DNA of 64,000 bases from Rhodococcus jostii RHA1 (GTDB lineage Bacteria > Actinomycetota > Actinomycetes > Mycobacteriales > Mycobacteriaceae), in the NCBI RefSeq assembly GCF_000014565.1, contig NC_008268.1:1674001-1738000 (forward strand), given 5' to 3'. The notes under the pieces are model-generated. The model worked only from the letters and a program-made list of their open reading frames with translations. It had not been told where the DNA came from and did no database searches. Both the position numbers and the translations under genes were made by a program. Shown one piece after another: positions 43,613 to 52,139 of this stretch. Numbering within the stretch: position 1 is the first letter of the stretch; the number at the start of each line of letters is the position of its first letter.

Positions 43613-44125
43613 GTGCTCAGCATCGACAAGCTCGACGTGCAGTTGCTCGGACTGCTCGGCCAGGACTCACGCATGAGCGTGGCCGAACTCGCCAACTCGC
43701 TGGGCGTCGCCCGCAACACCGTGCAGTCCCGGATGAAGCGCATGGAGACCAGCGGACTACTCACCGGCTTCCGCCCCAACCTCGACCTCGCCGAGGTCGG
43801 GATTCCCATCCAGGCGTTCGTCGGGCTCGAACTCGAACAGGGCAAGCTCACCGCCGTCGGCAACCGCCTCGTCGACCTGCCGGAGGTCATCGAGATCCAC
43901 GCGACCACCGGCCGCGAAGACCTGCTGGTGCGGGTGGCCACGTCCACGCACGCGGAACTTCAGAAGTTGCTCGAGAAGATCGCGAACCTGCCCGGCATCA
44001 CGCACTCGACCACCACGATCGCGCTGACCAGCCCGCTGCCGTACCGGATTCAGCCGCTGCTCGAGCACCTCACCGACGACTCCGGGTGGGGCCGGTCCAC
44101 GGCACTGCCCCGTTCACAGCGCTAG
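43613..44125 (+). CDS. Lrp/AsnC-family transcriptional regulator
   Basis: 170 aa, GTG start. N-terminal HTH (LDVQLLGLLGQDSRMSVAELANSLGVARNTVQSRMKRM) followed by a C-terminal RAM-like domain that binds amino acids (AFVGLELEQGKLTAVGNRL, VIEIHATTGREDLLVRVATST). It is divergent from the amino acid dehydrogenase/2-oxoacid oxidoreductase operon and is the expected sensor of their substrate. Length slightly above the typical ~150 because of the C-terminal tail. Confidence 0.85.
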   Translation: MLSIDKLDVQLLGLLGQDSRMSVAELANSLGVARNTVQSRMKRMETSGLLTGFRPNLDLAEVGIPIQAFVGLELEQGKLTAVGNRLVDLPEVIEIHATTGREDLLVRVATSTHAELQKLLEKIANLPGITHSTTTIALTSPLPYRIQPLLEHLTDDSGWGRSTALPRSQR

Positions 44126-44148
44126 CACCGGTGCAGTAGTTTCAGACC

Positions 44149-44610
44149 ATGAGTGAGAGTCAGGGACGGATCGCGTTCATCCAGGCCACGTGGCACCGCA
44201 ACATCGTCGATCGCGCACGCGAGGGCTTCACCGACGAGGTGACCACGCTGGGGTATTCGAAGGACGAACTGGACTTCTTCGAGGTGCCGGGCGCGTTCGA
44301 GATCCCGCTGCACGCACGCCGCCTCGCCCTCACCGGGCGTTACGACGCCATCGTCGCCGCTGCGCTCGTCGTGGACGGTGGCATCTACCGGCACGAGTTC
44401 GTCGCGACCGCGGTGATCGACGGCCTCATGCGCGTGCAACTCGACACGGACGTGCCGGTGTTCTCGGTTGTGCTGACGCCGCACCACTTCCACGAGCACG
44501 ACGAGCACCTCAACTACTTCCACGACCACTTCGTGAAGAAGGGCGCCGAGGCCGCTCGCGCCTGCGTCGCCACCGTCACGTCGCTGAAGTCGCTGCCGAC
44601 CGCGAACTGA
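44149..44610 (+). CDS. ribH: Type II lumazine synthase-like protein (RibH2)
   Basis: 153 aa. 6,7-dimethyl-8-ribityllumazine synthase joins the ribityl-pyrimidine and dihydroxybutanone phosphate in riboflavin synthesis. Identified by IAFIQATWHRNIVDRAREGF with Trp at the aromatic position, FEVPGAFEIPLHARRL, and DGGIYRHEFVATAVIDGL, as in the RibH2 type known from Brucella and relatives. No other riboflavin gene is nearby, so it is an orphan copy. The end is followed by a strong hairpin. Confidence 0.8.
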   Translation: MSESQGRIAFIQATWHRNIVDRAREGFTDEVTTLGYSKDELDFFEVPGAFEIPLHARRLALTGRYDAIVAAALVVDGGIYRHEFVATAVIDGLMRVQLDTDVPVFSVVLTPHHFHEHDEHLNYFHDHFVKKGAEAARACVATVTSLKSLPTAN

Positions 44611-44636
44611 GATTCGCCCACTCCGAACCGCAACGA

Positions 44637-44670
44637 GAAACCACCGTCAGTACGGACTGACGGTGGTTTC
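44637..44670. terminator. Strong hairpin terminator after ribH
   Basis: 15-bp perfect arms GAAACCACCGTCAGT and ACTGACGGTGGTTTC with an ACGG tetraloop. It sits 26 bp behind the ribH stop and 7 bp from the end of the convergent nuclease-like gene, so it can serve both directions. Confidence 0.8.
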
Positions 44671-44676
44671 CTCGTG

Positions 44677-45318
44677 TTATCGGTCCTTCGCGTGCCGGTG
44701 CTGGACGTAGAGGAGCCAGAACACCGGTGCGCCGACGACGGCGAGGATCGTCGCGAACACCCGCAGCCCGACGTTCCCTTCGCCGAAGGGGGCGATCATG
44801 AGGACAATCGTGCAGACGACGGCGCCGAGGAGTTGCCAGTGCGCGCCGAAGAAGCCTGCGACCATCGCCCATGCGTTGCGGGCGACGATGCGCGCCGGCG
44901 ACTCGGGCTCCGGTGGGGGCGGCGGGGACGGGGCCACCGCAACCGTCGAGTTACGCGCGGCGGCCACCAGTTTCGGGGCGTGGGCGCCGACTGGCGGGGT
45001 TTCGCCGTCGGGCTCGCACCGGAACAGGGCGATGCCCACCGTGTCCGCGTAGTCGACGGCCTCGTCGGTGTATCCCGGGCCGGAGAAGTACAGGAGTTTC
45101 CGGGCGTGGCTGGTTCCGCGGGTGCCGTAGAGGTTCGCGAGGTCTGACTTGCCTGCACTGCCGCCACGCCACTTCACCTGCGCGTACGCGCGTGACGAGT
45201 AGACGTCGATGCCGCCGTCCGCGCCTCCGAGTAGCGCTGTGGCGTCGCCGTAGCCGAGCTTCTGCATCTGCTCGGCGGCGTTGATTTCGGCTTCAGCCGC
45301 CGTGCGTATGCGTGCCAT
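44677..45318 (-). CDS. Membrane-tethered Mrr-like restriction endonuclease fold protein
   Basis: 213 aa. Residues ~10-115 fit the Mrr_cat/PD-(D/E)xK fold: GGADGGIDVYSSRAYAQVKWR holds Asp38 and Gln47-x-Lys49, the typical D...QxK active site, preceded by EINAAEQMQKLGY. Then comes a Pro-rich linker and two membrane helices (~152-172 and ~182-202), ending in a basic tail. The nuclease domain should stay cytoplasmic, held at the membrane. Possible roles are defence against incoming modified DNA or DNA repair; no methylase or other defence gene is adjacent. Confidence 0.78.
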   Translation of the reverse strand: MARIRTAAEAEINAAEQMQKLGYGDATALLGGADGGIDVYSSRAYAQVKWRGGSAGKSDLANLYGTRGTSHARKLLYFSGPGYTDEAVDYADTVGIALFRCEPDGETPPVGAHAPKLVAAARNSTVAVAPSPPPPPEPESPARIVARNAWAMVAGFFGAHWQLLGAVVCTIVLMIAPFGEGNVGLRVFATILAVVGAPVFWLLYVQHRHAKDR

Positions 45319-45419
45319 GCCTCACTCCCCCAGATCGAACCAGTCTTTCCCCTCGAAGGTACCCGCAGATCCGGTCAAACCAGCTATCGGCCGGTGAACG
45401 TCACACCGGCGCCACCGAA

Positions 45420-45435
45420 TTGCAACACACTGCAA
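45420..45435. promoter_or_regulatory. Candidate operator upstream of the butanediol-type dehydrogenase
   Basis: Inverted repeat TTGCA-N6-TGCAA, 75 bp before the dehydrogenase start, between it and the divergent nuclease-like gene. A 5-bp arm can occur by chance; it is listed because it is symmetrical and well placed. Confidence 0.3.
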
Positions 45436-45509
45436 CTCTTCCCGCCCCCGGCCGCGCGACCGTACCGTTGCCCGAATCAGCACATTCACAATGTAGTGAG
45501 GGCGGATTC

Positions 45510-46565
45510 ATGAGGGCAGCACGCTTCCACGGCCGACGCGACATCCGGATCGACGACATCCCGGAGCCTGAATTGCGGCCGGGCGCCGTGAAACTCCGGG
45601 TCGCGTGGTGCGGCATCTGCGGCACCGACCTCCACGAGTATCTGGAGGGCCCGATCTTCATCTCCCCGCCGGGGCATCCGCATCCGCTGTCGCACGAGAA
45701 CGCGCCGGTGACGATGGGCCACGAGTTCTCCGGGACGGTCGAGGAGGTCGGTGAGGGCGTCACCGATGTCGCCGTGGGTGACAACGTGGTGGTGGAGCCG
45801 TACTTCGTGTGCAACGAGTGCGCGTCCTGCAAGGCAGGCAACTACCACCTGTGTACGAAGATGGGTTTCATCGGATTGGCCGGTGGCGGAGGCGGACTCA
45901 GCGAGAAGGTGGTGGTCGACCGCCGGTGGGTGCACAAGATCGGCGACATCCCGCTCGACGAGGCGGCCCTGATCGAACCGCTGAGCGTCGCGCATCATGC
46001 GGTCGTCCGCAGCGGGGCCAAGGCCGGTGATGTCGCGCTCGTCGGCGGCGCGGGGCCGATCGGACTCCTGGTGGCCGCGGTCCTGAAGGGCCTGGGTGTC
46101 ACCACGATCGTCGCGGAACTCAGCGACGCCCGGAAGCAGAAGGCCCTGTCCAGCGGGGTCGCGCATCACGTGATCGACCCGTCGTCGGAGGACGTGAGGG
46201 CCCGGGTGCTCGAGCTGACCGACGGTGTCGGCGCCGACCTCGGGTTCGAGTGCGCCGGGGTCAACGCTGTCCTCGACACCCTCCTCGACGCCGTCCGGCC
46301 CGCAGCGGTTGTGGTGAACGTGTCGATCTGGGGAAAGCCCGCGACGGTCGACATGCAGAAGCTCGTCCTCAAGGAGATCGACCTGCGCGGCACCATCGCC
46401 TACGTCCGCGATCACGAGGCGGTGATCGAGCTGGTGCGCCGCGGCGTGATCGACCTGGCCCCGTTCATCACCGGCCGGATCGAACTCGACAACCTGGTCT
46501 CCGAGGGCCTCACGACGTTGATCGAGCACAACGACACGGCGGTGAAGATCCTGGTCCGGGCGTGA
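45510..46565 (+). CDS. Zinc-dependent (R,R)-butanediol/sorbitol-type dehydrogenase
   Basis: 351 aa from the ATG at 45510 with GAGGGCGG upstream; the longer frame is a shadow. Medium-chain zinc dehydrogenase: catalytic CGICGTD (Cys37), GHE (His71, Glu72), structural cysteines in CNECASCKAGNYHLC, NAD-binding VGGAGPIGLLVAAVL. Closest by motif is 2,3-butanediol dehydrogenase, which oxidises butanediol or acetoin. An enzyme for another polyol cannot be excluded. Convergent with a PucR-type regulator, 3 bp apart. Confidence 0.83.
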   Translation: MRAARFHGRRDIRIDDIPEPELRPGAVKLRVAWCGICGTDLHEYLEGPIFISPPGHPHPLSHENAPVTMGHEFSGTVEEVGEGVTDVAVGDNVVVEPYFVCNECASCKAGNYHLCTKMGFIGLAGGGGGLSEKVVVDRRWVHKIGDIPLDEAALIEPLSVAHHAVVRSGAKAGDVALVGGAGPIGLLVAAVLKGLGVTTIVAELSDARKQKALSSGVAHHVIDPSSEDVRARVLELTDGVGADLGFECAGVNAVLDTLLDAVRPAAVVVNVSIWGKPATVDMQKLVLKEIDLRGTIAYVRDHEAVIELVRRGVIDLAPFITGRIELDNLVSEGLTTLIEHNDTAVKILVRA

Positions 46566-46568
46566 CCG

Positions 46569-48080
46569 TCAGTCGGGTTCGTCCGTCGACGGTGTCACCG
46601 CCCTGGCCTTGAGCGCCAGCCACAGCTCCATGCGATCGTCGGCCTGGTCGAGGTTCCGCCCGGTCAGCGCCGCGATCTTGTCGATCCGGTTCCGGACGGT
46701 GTTGCGGTGCACGGAGAGGGCGGCCGCCGCGGGGTCCCAGGCCCCGTTGGCTCGCAGCCATTCCTCGAGCGTTCGCTGGAGTTCGACGCGTTCGCGCGGC
46801 TCGAGCTGATCGAGGGGTGCGAGGACAGCGGTCGAGAAGCCGCTGAGCACGTCAGCCGAGCCGAGTCGCAGCAGCAACTGCACCGTCTCGCCCTCCTTGG
46901 CGTCGACGGCGCGGCCCAGGCGGGCACTGACGGCGACGAGGGATCGCGCCTGCATCGCCGACACGGCCAGCGCGTCCACCGGAACCAGGGCGCCGATCCC
47001 GATGGCGCATCCCTCCGCGACGCCCGACAGCAGGTCCGCGAGCCCGGCGACCTCGGGGTGCGCGATCTCGATGTCCGAATTGCGCTGTCTCAGGACGGAA
47101 TCCGGAAGGACCGAACCGATCCGGACGGTGAGGTCGGCCAGCGCCTCGGGAGTGGAGCGCACGACGGCGATCTGCAGGGGATCGCGGGACAGCCCGATGC
47201 CGGCCGCGATCTGATGTGCGCGCTCCCGCCGGAGTCCGGGTCTGAGCAGCTGCGCCAGCGCCGCCGCCCGCCGCTGCCGCTCCGGTTCGCCGGCCACGTG
47301 GCGGCGTTCGAGTTCGAGCGACAGCAGCGAGACGAGAACATTGGACGCGTGCCGCAGCGCGCTGTCCGCCGACCGCTCGAGCACGACGAACGCGAGCGGG
47401 TTCTCGATGCGCACGGGGTGCAGTTCGAGTTGCCGCCGACCGGCGCCGCCGAACGCCGTCCAGCCCTTCGCGCGGGTGGTGTAGCGACCCACCTGGTCCT
47501 GAGCGTCCTGCAGGAACGCCGCATCGACGCCGTCGGAGAGTTGGACCACCCCGCCCGACGCGTCCAGCACCGCGCAGAGGGAGCCGCTGACGGACCGCCA
47601 CGTGTCGAGCAGTCCGCTCAGGGGCGACGGTCCGGCCGCGACCGCGGTGAGTTGATAGCTCAGTTCGATGGCGTCCTCGAGGGCGCGCTTCTCCTCCTCG
47701 GCGATCCGGGAGAAGATCCATTTGGTGATGGCGATGAACGGCACCGAGTCGGGGGCGATGAGCAGCGGGACACCGAATTCACGCGCCGCCGCGACGAGGG
47801 GCGCCGGTGGCGCCTGGTAGGGCAGCCCGTGCCCCAGACCGAGGCACAGTGCGGCGACCCCGCCCGCGACGCAGTCCCGGACGTAGTCGCGGCATCCGGA
47901 TTCGGTGGTGGGAAGCATCAGGCCGACGGTCATCAGCAACTCGCCGCCCTGCAGCCAGTCCCGCGGACGCGTCAGTTCGGACACGTGCGCTGCGGTGATG
48001 GGGTTGTCGACTCCCGCCGTCCCGCTCATCGACGTGAGCCGCAGCGTGGGGGCGGACAGGACGTCCTGGACGGTGATCAC
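46569..48080 (-). CDS. PucR-family transcriptional regulator
   Basis: 503 aa from the GTG at 48080, with GAGGT six bases upstream; a TTG start at 48107 is a weaker option. N-terminal PucR domain (~1-120, ITVQDVLSAPTLRL then NPITAAHVSEL), a central GGDEF-like/CdaR-type region and the C-terminal HTH_30 (LEEWLRANGAWDPAAAALSVHRNTVRNRIDKIAALTG). Members activate purine, allantoin or amino acid catabolic genes. It is divergent from an NCS1 purine/cytosine-type permease, its probable target. Confidence 0.85.
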   Translation of the reverse strand: MITVQDVLSAPTLRLTSMSGTAGVDNPITAAHVSELTRPRDWLQGGELLMTVGLMLPTTESGCRDYVRDCVAGGVAALCLGLGHGLPYQAPPAPLVAAAREFGVPLLIAPDSVPFIAITKWIFSRIAEEEKRALEDAIELSYQLTAVAAGPSPLSGLLDTWRSVSGSLCAVLDASGGVVQLSDGVDAAFLQDAQDQVGRYTTRAKGWTAFGGAGRRQLELHPVRIENPLAFVVLERSADSALRHASNVLVSLLSLELERRHVAGEPERQRRAAALAQLLRPGLRRERAHQIAAGIGLSRDPLQIAVVRSTPEALADLTVRIGSVLPDSVLRQRNSDIEIAHPEVAGLADLLSGVAEGCAIGIGALVPVDALAVSAMQARSLVAVSARLGRAVDAKEGETVQLLLRLGSADVLSGFSTAVLAPLDQLEPRERVELQRTLEEWLRANGAWDPAAAALSVHRNTVRNRIDKIAALTGRNLDQADDRMELWLALKARAVTPSTDEPD

Positions 48081-48201
48081 CGGCGACCTCTTGTACGAAT
48101 TGCCCAACCGTAATAGACGAACTGTACATCTCGCCTCTGGTGCCGGGGCGGCGAAGTGCGCAGAGTGGTGATCAGAGCCACAGCACCTCCTAGGAGTTTC
48201 A

Positions 48202-49653
48202 GTGTCAGATCACCCCGGCGACACCGCCGCGACCCTCGGTGGCACCATCGAGACCCGCTCGATCGACTACGTCCCCGAGGACGAACGTCACGGGAAGGTC
48301 CGCGACCAGGGCCCCTTCTGGTTCGTCGGAAACTTCCAGCCCTTCACGGTGGCCATCGGCTTCGTCGGCCCCGCCCTCGGCCTGTCGCTGGGCTGGACGG
48401 TTGTCGCGGGCATTCTCGGCATCTTCTTCGGAACGTTGTTCATGGCGTTCCACGCGTCGCAGGGACCGGTTCTCGGACTCCCGCAGATGGTGCAGTCCCG
48501 CGCGCAGTTCGGCTATCGCGGTGTCGTCCTCGCGCTCTTCGGGACGTTGTTCACGTACGTCGGGTTCAACGTCGTGGACGTCGTCATCATCAAGGCGGGC
48601 CTGCACAGCATCTTCGGGTGGAACGCGGCCGTCATCGCCGTCGTCATCACCGCGGTCGCCACTCTGCTCGCGATCTACGGTCACGATCTGCTGCACCTGT
48701 CGTTCCGTGTGCTGTTCTGGCTGTCGCTGCCGCTGTGGGCCATCCTCACGTGGGGTGTCGTGTTCGGGCACGCAGGCGGCGACGCGGGCGCGGCGACCGG
48801 CGGGTTCACCCTGCTGGCGTTCATCGCCCAGTTCAGTGTCGCGGCCTCCTACAACATCACCTACGCGCCGTACGTGTCGGACTACTCGCGGTACCTGCCG
48901 CGCAACACGCGGACGTCGGCCATCGTGTCGGCCGTGTTCCTCGGCGCCTCCGCGTCGCCGGTCTGGCTGATCCCGGTGGGTGCGTGGATGGCCACCCGGC
49001 TCGGAGCCACGGATGCGCTCGCCGGCATCCACGACGCCGGCAACTCGGTGGTCCCGTTCCTCGGCAGTGCGCTCGCCCTCGTCGCGACGCTCGTGCTGGT
49101 GGCCACCATGGGCCTGAACGCGTACAGCGGCATGCTCACCGTGATCACCGGCATCGACTCCTTCCGGAAGGTGACCCCGTCCCGCCGGATCCGGGTGGTG
49201 ACCGTCCTCGCGCTGGCCGCGGTCTGGCTGGTGCTGAGCCTGCTGTTCACCGATTCGACGACCGTCCTGAACACGACGCTGCTGATCATGCTGTACCTCC
49301 TCGTGCCGTGGACCGCCGTCAATCTCACCGACTTCTTCTTCGTACGCCGCGGGCACTACGCCATCACCGACCTGTTCACGCCGGACGGGCTGTACGGAAT
49401 GTGGTCGTGGCGGGGCATGACGGCCTTCTTCGCCGGCATCGTCGCGTCCGTTCCGTTCATGGTGCTGCCGTTCTACGTCGGACCGATCGCCGCGGCCCTC
49501 GGTGACGTCGACGTCGCGTTCGCGGTCGGACTCGCCGTGTCGGGGATCGTGTACTGGGTCCTGTCCCGGTCGCTGGACCTCGACACCGAGGAACGGTTCA
49601 TCGAAGACAGCGAAGCCGCACTGGCAGTCGAGGAGACCCCCGCTCATGGCTGA
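48202..49653 (+). CDS. NCS1-family nucleobase permease
   Basis: 483 aa, GTG start with TAGGAG upstream. About 12 membrane helices, the purine-cytosine permease family: NFQPFTVAIGFVGPALGLSLGWT near the start, MVQSRAQFGYRGVVLALFGTLFTYVGFN, and ITYAPYVSDYSRYLPRNTR in the middle, where NCS1 proteins bind the nucleobase or hydantoin. It should import a nucleobase-like compound with sodium or protons. Divergent from PucR and overlapping an NTF2-like gene by 8 bp. Confidence 0.86.
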   Translation: MSDHPGDTAATLGGTIETRSIDYVPEDERHGKVRDQGPFWFVGNFQPFTVAIGFVGPALGLSLGWTVVAGILGIFFGTLFMAFHASQGPVLGLPQMVQSRAQFGYRGVVLALFGTLFTYVGFNVVDVVIIKAGLHSIFGWNAAVIAVVITAVATLLAIYGHDLLHLSFRVLFWLSLPLWAILTWGVVFGHAGGDAGAATGGFTLLAFIAQFSVAASYNITYAPYVSDYSRYLPRNTRTSAIVSAVFLGASASPVWLIPVGAWMATRLGATDALAGIHDAGNSVVPFLGSALALVATLVLVATMGLNAYSGMLTVITGIDSFRKVTPSRRIRVVTVLALAAVWLVLSLLFTDSTTVLNTTLLIMLYLLVPWTAVNLTDFFFVRRGHYAITDLFTPDGLYGMWSWRGMTAFFAGIVASVPFMVLPFYVGPIAAALGDVDVAFAVGLAVSGIVYWVLSRSLDLDTEERFIEDSEAALAVEETPAHG

Positions 49654-50050
49654 CACGACGACGGCAGACGTCCAGCACGCGATCGACGCGCTGATCCGGG
49701 CATTCGGCGAGCACGACACGACCGCCTACTTCGAGGCGTTCAGCCCGGACGCGACGTTCGTCTTCTACACCCACCCGGTGCCGCTGCCCAGTCGCGAGGC
49801 CTACCGCGACCTGTGGACCGAGTGGGAGTCGGACGGGTTCCGCGTCCTCGCGTGCCTTTCCAGCGAGCAGAACGTCACGTTCCCGGCCCCGGATGTCGCG
49901 GTGCTGACGCATCGGGTCGGCACCACCGTGCGGGATTCGACGGGAACGGTCGAGCTCGACGAACGGGAGACGATCCTGTTTCGGCGGCGCGAGGACTCGG
50001 GCTGGATCGCCGTCCACGAGCACTTGTCGCCCCAGTCGATCACAGCCTGA
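49646..50050 (+). CDS. SnoaL/ketosteroid isomerase-like protein
   Basis: 134 aa from the ATG at 49646, overlapping the permease stop. NTF2-like fold: DVQHAIDALIRAFGEHDTTAYFEAFSPDATFVFYTHPVPLPSREAYRDLW, then strands with VLTHRVGTTVRDSTGTVELDERETILFRR and a His-rich end. Because it is cotranscribed with a nucleobase-type permease it may act on the imported substrate or a derivative, but the fold alone gives no reaction. Confidence 0.75.
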   Translation: MADTTTADVQHAIDALIRAFGEHDTTAYFEAFSPDATFVFYTHPVPLPSREAYRDLWTEWESDGFRVLACLSSEQNVTFPAPDVAVLTHRVGTTVRDSTGTVELDERETILFRRREDSGWIAVHEHLSPQSITA

Positions 50051-50178
50051 TAGCTGACAGATAGCTGGCCCGAGGTGGACCGCGTCACATCAGGATCCCG
50101 TGGAGTTGCGGAGGCAGACTCCTGACGGTGTACTGGTCAGTAAACCTGCCCGGCTCGGCCTATCGCGAAGGTGCACAG

Positions 50179-50331
50179 ATGACGGACGAACGGCCCGGCA
50201 AGAATCAGACCCCACCGGACAAGGCGACGCGACCGACACCGAAGGAGGCGACCCCGGACGTCTCCAAGACCGATCTCGCGGCCGTCGTCGACGCGCTCAC
50301 CGCGACGAACGAGAAGAATTTCGACTTCTGA
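50179..50331 (+). CDS. Small hydrophilic protein, 50 aa
   Basis: ATG at 50179 with GAAGG seven bases upstream. Pro/Lys/Thr-rich with a short amphipathic C-terminal helix (KTDLAAVVDALTATNEKNF). No recognised family. Reads like a small conserved actinobacterial protein; support is start site and codon use. An upstream in-frame GTG at 50128 would extend it by 17 residues but lacks a ribosome site. Confidence 0.5.
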   Translation: MTDERPGKNQTPPDKATRPTPKEATPDVSKTDLAAVVDALTATNEKNFDF

Positions 50332-50340
50332 CCTCGCGCC

Positions 50341-51702
50341 TCAGGCCCGCTCCCGGTGCGGCACGAACTCGAACGTCAGGCACGCGAACGCCACGGGCAG
50401 CAGGTAGCGGAAACGCAGGAGGACGTATCGCCGGTTCCCCGTGGAATGGAACTTGCCGAGGTAGCGGTACAGCGACTCGAGCGAGATCAGCACGTCGCCG
50501 AGGTGCAGGACACGGCGGAAGAGCCGCGCCCCCGCGCCGGGTGCGTCGGGGGCGAGGAGTTCGGGGAACGCCGCGAACGACAGCGAGACGTATCGCGCAC
50601 CGGTGTGCTCCGCGTACCGGATGACGTCGACGGTCATGCGTTCGTCGGTGCCGTTCGGCGCGCCGTCGCCGCGCCACGGAACGTCGAGACTCAGTTCGCG
50701 GGCGGAATCGGCGGTGCCGTAACGCTGGAAGGCGATGGCCCGCCCGGTGGAGTCGCGCGCGATGACGAGCAGAATGCCGGGGAGTGCGCCGTCCAGCAGG
50801 TGGTCGAGGATCATCGAGAACCCGCGGCGCTGATGTCCGGCGCGGGCGACCTCGACGATGTCCGACAACTCCCGGCGCGTCGGTTCGTCGAGCGCGGCTT
50901 CCGGGACGATCTCGGTGGTGAGCCCGGCGTTGTGGGTGCGCTGCACGGCCTGCCGGAGGTTGCGGAACTTCCTGCCGTGCAGGGTGAAGTGTCCGACGTC
51001 GATCACCACGTCACGGCCGATCGGGACCGCCGACAACGGCTTTCGGGTGTCGCCGCCGAACCCCCACAACCGGGCGACGCGCTCCCCCGCTCCGAGCACG
51101 GCGACGCGCCAACCGCGTTCGGCCGCGAACTCGGAGAACTCGTCGAGGAGGGCGCCGAATTCGAGCGCGTTGCCGATGGGATCGCCGGAGACGACCGCGA
51201 TTCCGGATCGCGCCCGGTAGGCGATTGCCGCGGTGCCCGACGCGTTGAAGTAGTACGACTTCGCCGAATTGAGGGCGAACGGCGACAGCGGATCGTCCGT
51301 GGTCTGCTGGATCAGCGAGAAGACGCGGGCACGGTCCTCGGGTTGCGGCACACTGCGCACCGGCAGCATCAGGACGGGTCCGGTGGCCACGAGGAGGAGA
51401 AATCCCGGAGTCGAATGTGCGCTCGTGTACGCCACATCTGCGGCGGCCACGAACAGCACCGCCGCCGCCGAATGTGTCGTGGTGACGGGCCGCCGCAGAT
51501 GCAGTCCCCGGGCCACCAGCAGGACGGCGATTCCGGCCGCGACCATCCACGTGCGAACGGGCCCCGACCGCCCGGCCATCCACATGAGTACGAGGCCGAC
51601 CACGACGGTTGCGCCGACGAGCGCCATCCGCGCCGCGGGCGATTCGGGCCGGTACACCCGCAGCCCGGGCACGGTCATCGGTGTCGACTTCGAATTCTGC
51701 AT
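50341..51702 (-). CDS. DUF2156 protein, MprF/LysX-type transferase-like
   Basis: 453 aa from the ATG at 51702. Several membrane helices in the first ~130 residues, then a cytoplasmic GNAT-like DUF2156 domain (SALNSAKSYYFNASGTAAIAYRARSGIAVVSGDPIG at ~residue 150, GRKFRNLRQAVQRTHNAG and MTVDVIRYAEHTGARYVSLSFAAFPE). It resembles the C-terminal part of MprF, which transfers lysine to phosphatidylglycerol, but lacks the full flippase region, so the substrate may differ. Function is likely envelope lipid modification. Confidence 0.75.
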   Translation of the reverse strand: MQNSKSTPMTVPGLRVYRPESPAARMALVGATVVVGLVLMWMAGRSGPVRTWMVAAGIAVLLVARGLHLRRPVTTTHSAAAVLFVAAADVAYTSAHSTPGFLLLVATGPVLMLPVRSVPQPEDRARVFSLIQQTTDDPLSPFALNSAKSYYFNASGTAAIAYRARSGIAVVSGDPIGNALEFGALLDEFSEFAAERGWRVAVLGAGERVARLWGFGGDTRKPLSAVPIGRDVVIDVGHFTLHGRKFRNLRQAVQRTHNAGLTTEIVPEAALDEPTRRELSDIVEVARAGHQRRGFSMILDHLLDGALPGILLVIARDSTGRAIAFQRYGTADSARELSLDVPWRGDGAPNGTDERMTVDVIRYAEHTGARYVSLSFAAFPELLAPDAPGAGARLFRRVLHLGDVLISLESLYRYLGKFHSTGNRRYVLLRFRYLLPVAFACLTFEFVPHRERA

Positions 51703-51759
51703 CCGCACCCCTGCCCCAGGTGACGACTGTTCCGGTGCCTCCAATCTAGCGGCTCCGCC

Positions 51760-51807
51760 GCCCGTGAGTGGTTGACGAGTCCCTGCACTCGCTACGCACT
51801 CACGAGT
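51760..51807. repeat. 48-bp dispersed palindrome, copy 5 (degenerate)
   Basis: GCCCGTGAGTGGTTGACGAGT, loop CCCTGC, then ACTCGCTACGCACTCACGAGT. The right arm has drifted: the usual final GGGC is missing. The stop of the ferredoxin gene (CTA on this strand at 51792-51794) lies in the right arm, so the gene's last codons come from the repeat. Confidence 0.75.
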
Positions 51808-52139
51808 GCAGCCGTGGCGGCGGTGCCCCCGTGCGGCAGGGACGGCCCGACCGCCGTGAGTGAGCCTGCGGTGCGCCCCTTCCCCCAGCCGAGTTTCTCG
51901 CGGTAGCGGCCGATGTGGTCCTCGGGGATGTTCTGCCCGTCGACGAGCGGCGTGGACTGCGGGTCCACGTACAGCGCGTCGACCGGGCAGTACGCCTCGC
52001 ACATGAAGCACGTCTGGCAGTCCGATTGCCGCGCGATCACGGGGATCCCGGTGTCGGTGCGGTCGAAGACGTTGGTGGGGCACGCGTCGACGCACTTGTC
52101 GCAGCCGATGCACGCCTCGGCCAGCAGCACCTCGATCAC
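51792..52139 (-). CDS. Two-cluster [4Fe-4S] ferredoxin-type subunit (pair B)
   Basis: 115 aa, GTG overlapping the flavoprotein stop (GTGA), as in pair A. Cys motifs CIGCDKCVDACP and CQTCFMCEAYCP predict two [4Fe-4S] clusters. It has the same DCQTCFMCEAxCPxDALYV core as the pair A ferredoxin, with a longer tail. The final residues (AALVSA) are encoded inside palindrome copy 5. Confidence 0.83.
   Translation of the reverse strand: MIEVLLAEACIGCDKCVDACPTNVFDRTDTGIPVIARQSDCQTCFMCEAYCPVDALYVDPQSTPLVDGQNIPEDHIGRYREKLGWGKGRTAGSLTAVGPSLPHGGTAATAALVSA

Noticed and set aside
48081..48201. Repeated TGTAC words between PucR and the permease as an operator pair
   Set aside because: The words are short, unevenly spaced and not symmetrical enough to claim a site.
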